A DNA stretch of 64,000 nucleotides from Mixta sp031457955 (GTDB taxonomy: Bacteria > Pseudomonadota > Gammaproteobacteria > Enterobacterales > Enterobacteriaceae), in assembly GCF_031457955.1 (NCBI RefSeq), contig NZ_JAVDXN010000001.1, forward strand, positions 806,001-870,000. Reading direction: 5' to 3'. The translations under genes and the position numbers were made by a program. Shown in pieces: positions 1 through 8,604 of this stretch (the first letter of the stretch is position 1; each line of letters opens with the position of its first letter). The notes beneath the pieces are model-generated. The model made no database searches, had not been told where the DNA came from, and saw nothing but the letters and a program-made list of their open reading frames with translations.

Positions 1-835
1 CCGTACCAATCTGCTGGTCAATGCCCTGTTTATAATAGGGATAAAAGGCGACTGGCCAGTTTTTCCCGTATGACTGATACATATGTGTAAGTGACTTTTT
101 AGTATCCAGCAGGTCCATAACAAACGGAACAATGGCTTCGACGTCTGGATCCGACAGCGCTGTCAGCCACGCGGCCCAGCCTCGTTTGGAGGCGCCGGTG
201 ACAATAAACTTAGTTATATTCTGTTGTGCCAGTTCTTTCTTCGCCAGCCTGAACGCCTGCGATACCGACGCCGCCATAGGGATATGCAGGGAGGCGTTCT
301 GGTATTGCTGAGTATCTTTGATAAACAGTTTCCAGGAATAGGCCACACTGTCATCTTCAGCCAGAGGCGTGGCAACGCCCTGATAATTTAGCGCCTGATT
401 AGGGACATTACTGACTGATATCACCACCGTTCGTGTGGCAACCGCAATACGTGAAAGTTCTTCCTCGCTGAAGTTTGTGGGCGCCACAGGCGTGCCTGAG
501 CTATTGCTGTTGCTGCCGTTATTGATAACAACAAGTGCGTTTTTCTCTCTGGCTGCATCAGGAATATAGATATCCACCCCGTTTTGCCAGCGTTGCGGAG
601 AGACAACGCCCTGTGGAGACCACGTTTGTGAATTGAGGTTATACCTTTGCAGCCTAACGCCAGGTAGCTGTTTTGTTTCCAGGGGAGAATAATCAAGAGG
701 AAGGGAAGCAAGTGATAGCCGGTAATCAGAAATGACGTGCGTCAGTTTGATATTTTTATGGTGTTCACTCGTAGGCAACGCCAGACAGGTCGGCGAAATA
801 AAAAGCATCGCCATATATAATGATTTCATTTTCAT
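1..835 (-). CDS. pqaA: PqaA-type PhoPQ-activated pathogenicity-related protein (3' end outside window)
   Basis: Translating the minus strand from the ATG at 835 gives an open frame of about 278 codons that runs off the left edge without a stop, so the N-terminal part is complete and the C-terminus is missing. The start is supported by an AAGGAG ribosome-binding site just upstream and by a signal peptide (MKMKSLYMAMLFISPTCLA), which implies export. A nucleophile-elbow-like TGASKRGWAAW segment near residue 220 is typical of the PhoPQ-activated PqaA family, which has an alpha/beta-hydrolase-like fold. In Salmonella pqaA is PhoPQ-induced and linked to antimicrobial peptide resistance; the biochemical activity is not well defined. 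I see no clear PhoP box here, so that regulation is only by analogy. Confidence 0.8.
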   Translation of the reverse strand, partial: MKMKSLYMAMLFISPTCLALPTSEHHKNIKLTHVISDYRLSLASLPLDYSPLETKQLPGVRLQRYNLNSQTWSPQGVVSPQRWQNGVDIYIPDAAREKNALVVINNGSNSNSSGTPVAPTNFSEEELSRIAVATRTVVISVSNVPNQALNYQGVATPLAEDDSVAYSWKLFIKDTQQYQNASLHIPMAASVSQAFRLAKKELAQQNITKFIVTGASKRGWAAWLTALSDPDVEAIVPFVMDLLDTKKSLTHMYQSYGKNWPVAFYPYYKQGIDQQIGT

Positions 836-1153
836 CAGAAAACTCCTTTTAGAAGGTAAAAACGCATCCATTCCAGGCTATTAACCATCATTGTCATCAG
901 CCTTACTGCTCCATATTAACCTTCGACCTTATCTCGCAAATGCATAATAAGGCGCTCCAGCACAGCCTGTTTTATTCCTCATTGAGGACGTGCGGATTAT
1001 AATGTGTGCGAAATGAATTTCACTTACTTTCAGATCATATAATGATCTGGTGTAAGAAATAAATTAAACCGAGACAGCGAGAGCGATTATATTAAAAAGG
1101 GGAGAGTAACTATAAATGTATCTGGCATGCATTTCATCATGTGGGGCGAGAGG
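836..1153. promoter_or_regulatory. pqaA upstream region with 19-bp palindrome
   Basis: This 318-base gene-free stretch must hold the pqaA promoter. Its notable element is a perfect inverted repeat at 1031-1049 (CAGATCAT, ATA, ATGATCTG), in AT-rich sequence about 200 bases upstream of the pqaA start. The form suggests an operator for a dimeric regulator; I cannot name the protein. No convincing pair of PhoP half-sites is visible. Confidence 0.4.
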
Positions 1154-1183
1154 CACCAAAAACAGGCGCCCGTGCAGGCGCCT
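1154..1183 (-). terminator. Rho-independent terminator of the DUF1161 gene
   Basis: A 7-bp GC-rich stem (AGGCGCC at 1164-1170 with GGCGCCT at 1177-1183, six-base loop) is followed on the minus strand by GTTTTTGG. It sits ten bases past the stop codon at 1193. Confidence 0.75.
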
Positions 1184-1192
1184 TGAGGATGA

Positions 1193-1489
1193 TCAGGAAG
1201 CCGGTGCGTCCTGCGCAGTGCCCGCATCAGCAGGTACGTTTGTTTCGCTGTCGACGCCGGTACGTTTATAGACAATTTTTTGTGAATCGTTTTCACAATG
1301 CCCAACGACCTGACCACCTGCGGCCTCAGCCTGATCGTTAGGCACAATATCCAGCGTAAAACCCGATTCCGGCACGCCGTTATTGATGATTTTCTGACTA
1401 ATATCCGCTTTTACCGACTCGCAAGAGGCCTGGGCCGCCAGCGGAGCAATAACCAACAGGGTGCTTAATATCCACTTCTTTGCGCTCAT
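1193..1489 (-). CDS. ynfD: DUF1161 small secreted protein, YnfD-like
   Basis: This is a 98-residue protein with a signal peptide (MSAKKWILSTLLVIAPLAAQAS) and a short mature domain starting CESVKADISQKI. It has the paired cysteines and the GGQVVGHCENDSQKIVYKR segment of the DUF1161 family (E. coli YnfD). The ATG at 1489 is preferred over the upstream in-frame start because AGGATG precedes it and the signal peptide follows directly. The function is unknown. The tail after the conserved domain is low-complexity (rich in D, A, T). It lies next to ynfB and ynfA homologues, as in E. coli. Confidence 0.8.
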   Translation of the reverse strand: MSAKKWILSTLLVIAPLAAQASCESVKADISQKIINNGVPESGFTLDIVPNDQAEAAGGQVVGHCENDSQKIVYKRTGVDSETNVPADAGTAQDAPAS

Positions 1490-1541
1490 CACATCATCCT
1501 TTTGCAATAAAACCAGCGGTAACTATAGCAGTAAAGTACGA

Positions 1542-1889
1542 TCAGGGCGCGACGGGGCGCCCGGTGCGTCGATCCAGGCAGCGCAAGGTATTGGCTTCCC
1601 AGTAGGCGTTCACGTTGTAACTCTTTTCACAGGCGTCGCGGGTATCAAAGGCGCGATCGGTTTTATCAAACTCTTTTTCCACACGGCTGTTTACTTTTTT
1701 ACGCAGCATACGCGTATCATCCCACTGCTCTTTACCCTGACGCGCTTCTTCATTGCTGAGTGCATTATTGCCGTTTTCAATGATCAAACGCTCGGTGCGC
1801 GCCTGCGCCGCGCCAGACGACAGCGCCAGGGCGCTGAACAGCGTAAACGGCAGCAGGGCGAGAGCCAGACGTTTAGATAATGTTTGCAT
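1542..1889 (-). CDS. ynfB: DUF1283 periplasmic protein YnfB
   Basis: This is a 115-residue protein with an N-terminal signal peptide ending near SSGAAQA. The mature part shares the YnfB signature: KEQWDDTRMLRKKVN, EKEFDKTDRAFD and AYWEANTLRCLDRRTGR. Two in-frame ATGs are adjacent (1892 and 1889). The second is better spaced from AAGGA. The cellular role is unknown. The gene is divergent from ynfA with about 120 bases between them, the same pairing as in E. coli. Confidence 0.85.
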   Translation of the reverse strand: MQTLSKRLALALLPFTLFSALALSSGAAQARTERLIIENGNNALSNEEARQGKEQWDDTRMLRKKVNSRVEKEFDKTDRAFDTRDACEKSYNVNAYWEANTLRCLDRRTGRPVAP

Positions 1890-2008
1890 CATTGTTTCCT
1901 TCTCTATCATGGCGACCGGCCATCAGGTGACCCAGGTTTTAGTATATCATCGTCGGTCATTTACCCACCAGCGAGCCAGGCGCTTCGTTTAGCTTTGAGA
2001 TTGTTTTT

Positions 2009-2335
2009 ATGATTAAAACCACACTGCTGTTTTTTCTTACGGCGCTTGCCGAAATTATTGGCTGTTTTCTTCCCTGGCTGTGGTTAAAAAAAGGGGCTTC
2101 GGCGCTGTTGCTGATTCCGGCGGCGCTGAGTCTGGCGATGTTTGTCTGGCTGTTGACGCTGCATCCGGCCGCCAGCGGGCGCGTTTATGCCGCTTATGGC
2201 GGCGTCTACGTGGTCACGGCGCTGCTGTGGCTGCGTTGGGTGGATGGCGTGCGTTTAAGCTATACCGACTGGCTGGGCGCGGCGGTAGCTTTTTGCGGCA
2301 TGCTGATTATTGTGGCGGGATGGGGCAAAGCGTAA
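2009..2335 (+). CDS. ynfA: UPF0060 small membrane protein YnfA
   Basis: This 108-residue, very hydrophobic protein has four predicted membrane helices. It has the family hallmarks AEIIGCFLPWLWL, RVYAAYGGVYV and a C-terminal DWLGAAVAFCGMLIIV. The length equals E. coli YnfA (108). YnfA resembles the small multidrug resistance transporters in size and topology, and some homologues have been linked to drug efflux; the physiological substrate is not established. It ends just before a symmetrical hairpin that separates it from the convergent ydfG. Confidence 0.92.
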   Translation: MIKTTLLFFLTALAEIIGCFLPWLWLKKGASALLLIPAALSLAMFVWLLTLHPAASGRVYAAYGGVYVVTALLWLRWVDGVRLSYTDWLGAAVAFCGMLIIVAGWGKA

Positions 2336-2338
2336 AAC

Positions 2339-2359
2339 AAAGGGAGCCAGGCTCCCTTT
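2339..2359. terminator. Bidirectional terminator between ynfA and ydfG
   Basis: A perfect hairpin with ten-base arms (AAAGGGAGCC and GGCTCCCTTT around a single base) lies between the two convergent stop codons. The arms carry A and T ends suited to either strand. Confidence 0.75.
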
Positions 2360-2366
2360 GCTATCA

Positions 2367-3116
2367 TCAGGCCTCTTTCGCCACTTTCAGTCCGGCGGTG
2401 GTCTGGCTGACCGGCATCATCTCCAGCGTATTGATATTCACATGCGCAGGCAGCGTCGCGACCCAGTAAACCGCTTCGGTAACATCTTCCGGCGTCAGCG
2501 CAGTGGTTCCGGCATACACATTTTCCGCGCGGCTGTCGTCGCCTTTAAAGCGGACGTTGGAAAACTCGGTGCCGCCGACCAGGCCCGGCTCAATATCGGT
2601 CACGCGCAGCGCGGTGCCGTGGAGGTCGGTACGCAGATTCAGGCTGAACTGACGCACAAACGCTTTGGTCGCGCCGTAAACGTTGCCGCCCATATAAGGC
2701 CAGTTACCGGCAACCGATCCGAGGTTGATAACATGTCCGCGATTGCGCTCAACCATAGCAGGCAGCAGCGCACGGGTCATATAAACCAGCCCTTTGTTGT
2801 TGGTATCGATCATGGTTTCCCAGTCCTCGATACTGGCCTGATGCGCTGGCTCTACGCCCAACGCCAGCCCGGCGTTATTGACCAGAATATCGATCTGCTG
2901 CCACTCGGCAGGCAGCGTCGCCAGCGCCTCATCAATTGCCGCGCGGTTACGTACATCAAATTGCAGGGTATAGAGGTTTTCCCCCAGCTCCGTCTTGAGC
3001 GCTTCCAGGCGATCCTGACGACGTCCGGTGGCGATAACTTTATGTCCTGCCGCGATAAAACGACGGGCAATGGCCTGACCAAAACCGGCTGTCGCGCCGG
3101 TAACACAAATGATCAT
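2367..3116 (-). CDS. ydfG: NADP-dependent 3-hydroxy acid dehydrogenase YdfG
   Basis: This is a 249-residue short-chain dehydrogenase. The nucleotide-binding TGATAGFGQAIA is at the N-terminus, followed by TGRR (NADP preference), NNAG, and the catalytic Ser and YGATK (Y-x3-K). E. coli YdfG is 248 residues and oxidises L-serine, L-allothreonine and 3-hydroxy acids; it also reduces malonic semialdehyde. The frame stays open upstream, but the ATG at 3116 is preceded by AGGAAC and matches the family N-terminus (MIICVTG), so longer starts are rejected. It is divergent from dcp, exactly as in E. coli. Confidence 0.93.
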   Translation of the reverse strand: MIICVTGATAGFGQAIARRFIAAGHKVIATGRRQDRLEALKTELGENLYTLQFDVRNRAAIDEALATLPAEWQQIDILVNNAGLALGVEPAHQASIEDWETMIDTNNKGLVYMTRALLPAMVERNRGHVINLGSVAGNWPYMGGNVYGATKAFVRQFSLNLRTDLHGTALRVTDIEPGLVGGTEFSNVRFKGDDSRAENVYAGTTALTPEDVTEAVYWVATLPAHVNINTLEMMPVSQTTAGLKVAKEA

Positions 3117-3340
3117 CTCACTGTTCCTCAACAAATTTTTCGGGTCGTTCACCATAACACTTCGTTCTGCTACTGCCCAGAGCCGGTTAATGCTGGAACG
3201 AAAAGCGGCGCGCGGCTGCGCCTGTACGCTCCGCCAAAGCGGGAGCAGGCAGGGTGATTGAGCGATGCGAAACGCTGGCGACATCGGTTAACTGCGCTTA
3301 TGATTCTGACTTTACAGGCAAGGAACAGGAGAGTAAGGAT

Positions 3341-5494
3341 ATGCGGTTATCGGTGTTATTTTTGGCTATCGGTCTGGCGCTAAGCGGGGCCGCTCAGGCC
3401 GCTGACGCGACAGCTAACCACCATCAGGAGAAGACCATGTCCGGCGAACAGCAGAACCCCTTTAGCCAGCCCAGCACGCTGCCTTTTCAGGCGCCGCCTT
3501 TCGATCGCATCAAGGAGAGCAACTATCGTCCGGCAATTGAAGCGGGCATTCGGGAGCAACAGCAGGAAGTGGCGCGAATCGCCAACGATACCCAGCCGCC
3601 TGATTTTGAGAACACCTATGTGGCGCTGGAAAAAAGCGGCCTGCTGCTGAAGCGCGTGCTTAACGTATTCGGCGCCATGACCTCGGCCAATACCAGCGAC
3701 GAACTGCAAAAAATCGATGAAGAGATGGCCCCGAAACTGGCGGCGCTGGACGATGAAATCCACCTTAACAGCAAACTCTTTGCGCGTCTCGACAGCGTTT
3801 ACCAGCAGCGCGATAAGCTCCAGCTCGATGCCGAGTCACGTCGCCTGGTAGAGGTTATCTGGCAATCATTTCAACTGGCGGGCGCCAGCCTGAGCGATCA
3901 ACAAAAAACCGAACTCAAAGCGCTGAACCAGGAAGCGGCCACGCTCAGCACCCAGTTCACCAATCGTCTGTTGGCGGCAACCAAAGCGGGCGGTCTGATC
4001 GTCAAAGATAAGGCCGCGCTGGCCGGATTAAGCGAAGGCGAAATTGCCGCCGCTTCTGAGGCAGCCGCGGCGCGCGGCCTGAAAAATCAATGGCTGCTGG
4101 CGCTGCAAAACACCACCCAGCAGCCGGAGCTGCAAAGCCTGTCAGATCGTCAGACGCGCGAAGCGCTGTTTAACGCCTCATGGCAGCGTGCGGAAAAAGG
4201 CGATGCCAATGATACGCGTCAGCTGATTACCCGTCTGGCGGCGGTCAGGGCGCAACAGGCGAAGCTGCTGGGCTTTGACAGCTATGCGGCATGGAAGCTA
4301 CAGGATCAAATGGCGAAAACTCCGCAGGCGGCGCTCGATTTTATGCGCAATATCGTTCCGGCCGCCACGGCGCGCGCGCAACGCGAAGCAGCAGATATTC
4401 AGGCGGTGATCGACCAGCAGCAGGGCGACTTTAAGCTGGCTCCGTGGGACTGGAGCTTTTACGCCGAACAGGTGCGCCGCGCGAAATACGATCTCGATGA
4501 ATCGCAAATCCGTCCCTATTTTGAGCTGAACAATGTGCTGGAGAACGGGGTATTTTATGCCGCTAACCAGCTCTACGGTCTGACCTTTAAACAGCGCAAA
4601 GATCTGCCGGTCTATCAGTCTGATGTGCGCGTCTATGAGGTGTTTGATAAGGATGGCAGTTCGCTGGCGCTGTTCTATATCGATTTCTTTAAGCGCGATA
4701 ACAAAGGCGGCGGGGCGTGGATGAGTAACTTCGTCGACCAGTCCAGGCTGCTGGGCACCAAACCGGTGATTTATAACGTCGCCAACTTCAGCAAACCGGC
4801 CGCAGGACAGCCCGCGCTGCTGTCATGGGACGATGTGATCACCATGTTCCATGAGTTTGGTCATGCGCTGCACGGGATGTTTGCCGATCAGCACTATCCG
4901 AGCCTTTCCGGCACCGCCACGCCGCGTGATTTTGTTGAGTTTCCATCGCAGTTTAATGAGCACTGGGCCAGTGATGATAAGGTGTTTAAGCACTTTGCCC
5001 GTCACTATCAGAGCGGCGAGCCGATGCCGCAGGCGCTGCATGATAAAATCCTTAAGGCGGATAAGTTTAACAAAGGCTATGACATGACTGAGCTGCTGGC
5101 GGCGGCGCTGCTGGATATGCACTGGCACAGCCTCAGCGCCGGAGAACCTCAGCCGGACGTGGATGCTTTTGAACAGGCCGCGCTGGCGCAGGATAAGGTC
5201 AATCTGCCGCAGGTGCCGCCGCGCTATCGTTCCAGTTATTTCCAGCATATCTGGGGCAATGGCTACGCAGCGGGCTATTACGCCTATCTGTGGACCGAAA
5301 TGCTGGCGGATGATGGCTTTACCTGGTTTAAAGAGCACGGCGGCCTGACGCGTGAAAATGGTCAGCGCTTCAGGGATATGATCTTGTCGCGTGGTAACAG
5401 CAGCGATCTTAAGCAGCTTTATCATGACTGGCGCGGTCACGATCCCGCAATCGAACCCATGCTGATTAACCGTGGTTTGCAGGACGCGCCTTAA
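3341..5494 (+). CDS. dcp: Dipeptidyl carboxypeptidase Dcp with an N-terminal signal peptide
   Basis: This is a 717-residue M3-family zinc peptidase that removes C-terminal dipeptides. The zinc motif HEFGH lies at about residues 504-508 within TMFHEFGHALHGMF, with the downstream helix FVEFPSQFNEHWA supplying the third ligand. The start at 3341 follows a GGA-rich ribosome-binding region and begins a clear signal peptide (MRLSVLFLAIGLALSGAAQA). The E. coli and Salmonella enzymes are about 680 residues and begin near the internal MSGEQQNPF (3437), so this form carries an extra export signal and is probably periplasmic. A strong terminator follows. The pairing with ydfG is conserved synteny. Confidence 0.93.
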   Translation: MRLSVLFLAIGLALSGAAQAADATANHHQEKTMSGEQQNPFSQPSTLPFQAPPFDRIKESNYRPAIEAGIREQQQEVARIANDTQPPDFENTYVALEKSGLLLKRVLNVFGAMTSANTSDELQKIDEEMAPKLAALDDEIHLNSKLFARLDSVYQQRDKLQLDAESRRLVEVIWQSFQLAGASLSDQQKTELKALNQEAATLSTQFTNRLLAATKAGGLIVKDKAALAGLSEGEIAAASEAAAARGLKNQWLLALQNTTQQPELQSLSDRQTREALFNASWQRAEKGDANDTRQLITRLAAVRAQQAKLLGFDSYAAWKLQDQMAKTPQAALDFMRNIVPAATARAQREAADIQAVIDQQQGDFKLAPWDWSFYAEQVRRAKYDLDESQIRPYFELNNVLENGVFYAANQLYGLTFKQRKDLPVYQSDVRVYEVFDKDGSSLALFYIDFFKRDNKGGGAWMSNFVDQSRLLGTKPVIYNVANFSKPAAGQPALLSWDDVITMFHEFGHALHGMFADQHYPSLSGTATPRDFVEFPSQFNEHWASDDKVFKHFARHYQSGEPMPQALHDKILKADKFNKGYDMTELLAAALLDMHWHSLSAGEPQPDVDAFEQAALAQDKVNLPQVPPRYRSSYFQHIWGNGYAAGYYAYLWTEMLADDGFTWFKEHGGLTRENGQRFRDMILSRGNSSDLKQLYHDWRGHDPAIEPMLINRGLQDAP

Positions 5495-5514
5495 ACTGGC
5501 GTCTGACAAAGGAT

Positions 5515-5539
5515 AAAAGGGCAGCGATGCCCTTTTTTT
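5515..5539 (+). terminator. Terminator of dcp
   Basis: The stem AAAAGGGC / GCCCTTTT has a six-base loop and ends in a run of seven T residues, 20 bases after the dcp stop. Confidence 0.9.
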
Positions 5540-5630
5540 ACCGAGGAAGTATGCACAACACAACAGTAAAAACAGGCGCTTAATGTACAATGACGTCCAG
5601 TCTTCAGGATAATTTAACAGGACGTACCCA

Positions 5631-6494
5631 ATGCAAAAAACGTACTTATGGCGCTACGCACTGCTGACCGGCACCTTTTTGCTGTGGTCAGTGAACGCGC
5701 TGGCCAGTGAGGCCACCCTGACGCAAAAGCTGGCCGAACTGGAGAACTCCAACGGCGGGCGGCTCGGCGTGGCATGGATCGACGGCAGCCAGCGCTACGG
5801 TTACCGCGCTAACGAGCGTTTCCCCATGACCAGCACGTTTAAAACGTTGGCGGTATCGGCCATTCTGCATAAAAGCGTCAGCCAGCGCGGTTTGCTGGAA
5901 AGAAAGGTGATGATAAATAATGCGGACGCCGTTCCCTGGACGCCCGTCACCGGCAACTATATCGGCAAAGCCATGACCATCGCTGCGCTGTGCGCCGCCA
6001 CCCTCGAATACAGCGATAACCTGGCTGCTAACTATCTTCTGCACGAGTTGGGCGGGCCGCAGGGCGTTACCGACTGGGCGCGTCAGCTGGGCGACCGGAT
6101 AACCCGGCTCGATCGCTACGAACCCGCCCTGAACAGCGCGGTGCCGGGGAATATGCGTGACACCAGCACGCCCGCCGCCATGGCCGCTAACCTGCAGCAG
6201 CTGACGCTGGGCGACGCATTACCGCTACAGCAGCGCGAAATGTTTAACCACTGGTTAAAGCAAAACACCACCGGCGATGAAAGCATTCGTGCAGGCGTAC
6301 CAGAAGGCTGGATCGTCGGTGATAAAACTGGTGCGGGCGATTATGGCACCACCAACGACCTGGCGGTGATCTGGCCCACCGACGGGCAGCCAAAGATATT
6401 AGCCATCTACTTCACACAGCCGCAGCAGAAAGCCCCCCATAATAAAGCGGTACTGGCTGCCGCCACGCGCGCGGTGATAGCTGAACTACCCTGA
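5631..6494 (+). CDS. bla: Chromosomal class A beta-lactamase
   Basis: This is a 287-residue precursor with a signal peptide (ends near VNALA). All active-site motifs are present: STFK at 68-71 (nucleophile Ser), SDN at 128-130, omega-loop EPALN with the general-base Glu164 and Asn168, and KTG at 232-234 within DKTGAGDYGTTND. The region around KTG resembles the CTX-M / SFO / ERP-type group of environmental Enterobacterales enzymes; the exact subgroup cannot be fixed by eye. The residue before the nucleophile is Thr, where many of these enzymes have Cys. No ampR-like regulator is adjacent, so expression is probably constitutive or controlled elsewhere. No mobile element flanks it, which suggests a resident gene. 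Confidence 0.93.
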   Translation: MQKTYLWRYALLTGTFLLWSVNALASEATLTQKLAELENSNGGRLGVAWIDGSQRYGYRANERFPMTSTFKTLAVSAILHKSVSQRGLLERKVMINNADAVPWTPVTGNYIGKAMTIAALCAATLEYSDNLAANYLLHELGGPQGVTDWARQLGDRITRLDRYEPALNSAVPGNMRDTSTPAAMAANLQQLTLGDALPLQQREMFNHWLKQNTTGDESIRAGVPEGWIVGDKTGAGDYGTTNDLAVIWPTDGQPKILAIYFTQPQQKAPHNKAVLAAATRAVIAELP

Positions 6495-6500
6495 TCCCCA

Positions 6501-6519
6501 ACCGGGCATCACGCCCGGT
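6501..6519. terminator. Hairpin between convergent bla and glsB
   Basis: ACCGGGC / GCCCGGT form a seven-base stem with a five-base loop, placed between the two stop codons. There is no long T run, so termination efficiency is uncertain. Confidence 0.5.
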
Positions 6520-6521
6520 GA

Positions 6522-7445
6522 TTAAAATATCGAGCAGCCGAGCCGCTCAGAGAGCAGCTCCAGCGCTGCCGTGCCCGCCAGCGAGTTACCGGAGGCGTCA
6601 AGGCCCGGCGACCAGACCGCAATGGTCATCTCGCCGGGGATAATGGCAATGATGCCGCCGCCTACGCCCGATTTCGCTGGCATACCTACCCGCCAGGCAA
6701 ATTCGCCTGCGCCGTCATACATACCGCTGGTGATCAGCAGGGCATTGATCTGACGCGTCTGGCGTACCGTCAGCACCGGCGTCGTCTCGCCCAGCGCACA
6801 GCCCTGATTGGCCAGATAAGAAAAACAGCGCGCCAGCTCCTGACAGCTCATCGCCAGTGAGCAGTAGTGAAAATAGGTTTGCAGCACGCCGGGCACTTCA
6901 TTGGCAAAATTGCCGAAGGATTTCATCAGCCAGGCGATGGCAGCGTTACGTGCTGAATGATCGAACTCAGAGCGGGCAACATGGCGATCGTAGTTAATCG
7001 TCGGCTCATCGCACAGCTGACGCACCACCTCCAGCATTCTTTGACGCGGGGCAGTCAGACGGGTTTCCAGCATATCGCAAACCACCAGCGCGCCTGCGTT
7101 GATAAAAGGATTACGCGGTTTGCCACGTTCCAGCTCCAGCTGCACCAGCGAATTAAACGGTTGCCCGGAAGGCTCTTTGCCCACCCGCTGCCAGATCTCC
7201 TGCTCCTGATAGCGCGTATGCGCCAGCGTCAGCGATAACACTTTAGAAATCGATTGAATAGAGAAACGGACGTCCGCATCACCCGCCTGATACCGTTGAC
7301 CGTCACGGGTAAGCACGGCGATACCCAGATGGTTCGGTGACACCTGCGCCAGCGCCGGAATGTAGTCAGCCACCTTTCCCTGACGCGTTAAAGGGCGCAC
7401 CTGTTGTAAGATCTCTTCCAATAAAGCATTGCTGAGTTCAGCCAA
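6522..7445 (-). CDS. glsB: Glutaminase (YneH/GlsB type)
   Basis: This is a 307-residue serine-dependent glutaminase that hydrolyses glutamine to glutamate and ammonia. The serpin-like catalytic segment FSIQSISKVLSL contains the S-x-x-K pair. NPFINAGALVVCDML and the glycine-rich AKSGVGGGIIAIIPG are family hallmarks. Length and sequence match E. coli GlsB (308 residues). GlsB lacks the acid induction of GlsA in E. coli; nothing here bears on regulation. It is convergent with bla. Confidence 0.93.
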   Translation of the reverse strand: MAELSNALLEEILQQVRPLTRQGKVADYIPALAQVSPNHLGIAVLTRDGQRYQAGDADVRFSIQSISKVLSLTLAHTRYQEQEIWQRVGKEPSGQPFNSLVQLELERGKPRNPFINAGALVVCDMLETRLTAPRQRMLEVVRQLCDEPTINYDRHVARSEFDHSARNAAIAWLMKSFGNFANEVPGVLQTYFHYCSLAMSCQELARCFSYLANQGCALGETTPVLTVRQTRQINALLITSGMYDGAGEFAWRVGMPAKSGVGGGIIAIIPGEMTIAVWSPGLDASGNSLAGTAALELLSERLGCSIF

Positions 7446-7545
7446 GAAAATCGTCTCCGTTACGTTGTTTGCGCAGCATGATAGGGGTCAGTTTGGATAT
7501 CGAAAAGCATTGTACGTTAAGGCTGTTTTATTACATCTATTACCG

Positions 7546-8436
7546 TTACTCATAACGTAGCGTCTCAATAATCAGGGAGAGGGCGGGTAGAAGCTGGCGC
7601 TCGCCAGAATAGAAGATATGAAACCCCCGCTGCGCAGGGCACCACGCGTCAAGCACCGTCTGCAGATGACCGCTCTCTAGCCAGGGACGTGCGAGTATTT
7701 CAGGGAGATAAGCCAGCCCATATCCTGCCAGCGCGGCATCAAGAGCCGCATAAACAGAATTAAAGAGCAGCGGGCCTTCAACACGGCACGTCAGATTAAT
7801 ACCCTCCTTCCTCAGTTCCCAGGCGTTGATCCCTTCTCTAAAAGAAAAACGGGTATTAATACATGCATGCTGGCTTAAATCATCAGGCGTCAGGGGACGC
7901 GGGTTGGCACTGAGATAAGCAGTCGACGCCACAATCACTATCTGCAAATCGGGAGAAATGGGCACGGACGACATGTTTTTGCCGATTTGATCTCCTGGTC
8001 TGATACCGGCATCAAAACGTTCGGCAACGATATCAGTCAGCGCCGGATCGTTGACGATTTCCAGTTTGAGATCGGGATATTTGCGCAACTCACCGGAAAG
8101 GCGGGGCCATACGAAAGCGTTAAAGGCAAAATCTGATGCCGTTACTCTGACGGTTCCAGCGATCTTGCTGCCTAACTCGCACAATGAGGCCAGCTCATCC
8201 GCGATAACTGCAAACCGGGGCGCTACGCGTTCGAGTAACCGTTCGCCCGCCTGGGTGGGAGAAACGCTGCGGGTGGTTCTGGTTAGCAAGCGCAACCCCA
8301 GTCGCGCTTCAAGCTGGCGGATCGTGTGGCTCAGCGCGGATTGTGAAACGCCCAGTTCCGCTGCCGCACGGGTAAAACTACGCGCGCGCGCAACGGTAAT
8401 AAAAGCCACAATGTCCCGATAGATTTCATCAGCCAT
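7546..8436 (-). CDS. LysR-family transcriptional regulator
   Basis: This is a 296-residue protein with a classic N-terminal helix-turn-helix (residues 1-60, including SFTRAAAELGVSQSALSHTIRQLEARLGLRLLTRTTRSV). An effector-binding periplasmic-protein-like domain follows (DIVAERFDAGIRPGD, LPEILARPWL). It belongs to the CrgA-like LysR branch that often controls adjacent dehydrogenases. The obvious local target has been lost: the next unit upstream is only the tail of another LysR gene. The target and inducer are unknown. Confidence 0.88.
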   Translation of the reverse strand: MADEIYRDIVAFITVARARSFTRAAAELGVSQSALSHTIRQLEARLGLRLLTRTTRSVSPTQAGERLLERVAPRFAVIADELASLCELGSKIAGTVRVTASDFAFNAFVWPRLSGELRKYPDLKLEIVNDPALTDIVAERFDAGIRPGDQIGKNMSSVPISPDLQIVIVASTAYLSANPRPLTPDDLSQHACINTRFSFREGINAWELRKEGINLTCRVEGPLLFNSVYAALDAALAGYGLAYLPEILARPWLESGHLQTVLDAWCPAQRGFHIFYSGERQLLPALSLIIETLRYE

Positions 8437-8442
8437 AAAATC

Positions 8443-8604
8443 TTACGCCTGTTGTTCCTGATAGCGCAGGGCTTCAACCATCAACGTCATGGCTCGTGTG
8501 TGCTGCCGCCGGTTGGGATAGTAAAGATGGAGGCCAGGCCAGTGCGGACACCATGTCTGAAGTACGGAAATCATCTGCCCCGAATCAATCTTTAGCAAAT
8601 ACCA
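8443..8604 (-). pseudogene. C-terminal remnant of a second LysR-family gene
   Basis: About 54 codons of open frame end at a TAA (8443-8445) and read WYLLKIDSGQMISVLQTW, then CPHWPGLHLYYPNRRQ and ALRYQEQQA. This is the typical last segment of a LysR effector domain. It resembles the end of the intact neighbour (HLQTVLDAWCPAQRGFHIFYSGERQ). An in-frame TAG at 8605-8607 closes the frame upstream, and no N-terminal half is present. The best reading is an unequal deletion between two LysR paralogues or decay of a duplicated gene. Confidence 0.75.

Noticed and set aside
836..1153. PhoP box upstream of pqaA
   Set aside because: Single half-sites resembling GGTTTA exist, but no properly spaced pair was found.
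2310..3257. 315-codon open frame on the plus strand
   Set aside because: It is antisense to ydfG, with a product rich in Arg, His and Gln and no ribosome-binding site. The opposite strand is clearly coding.
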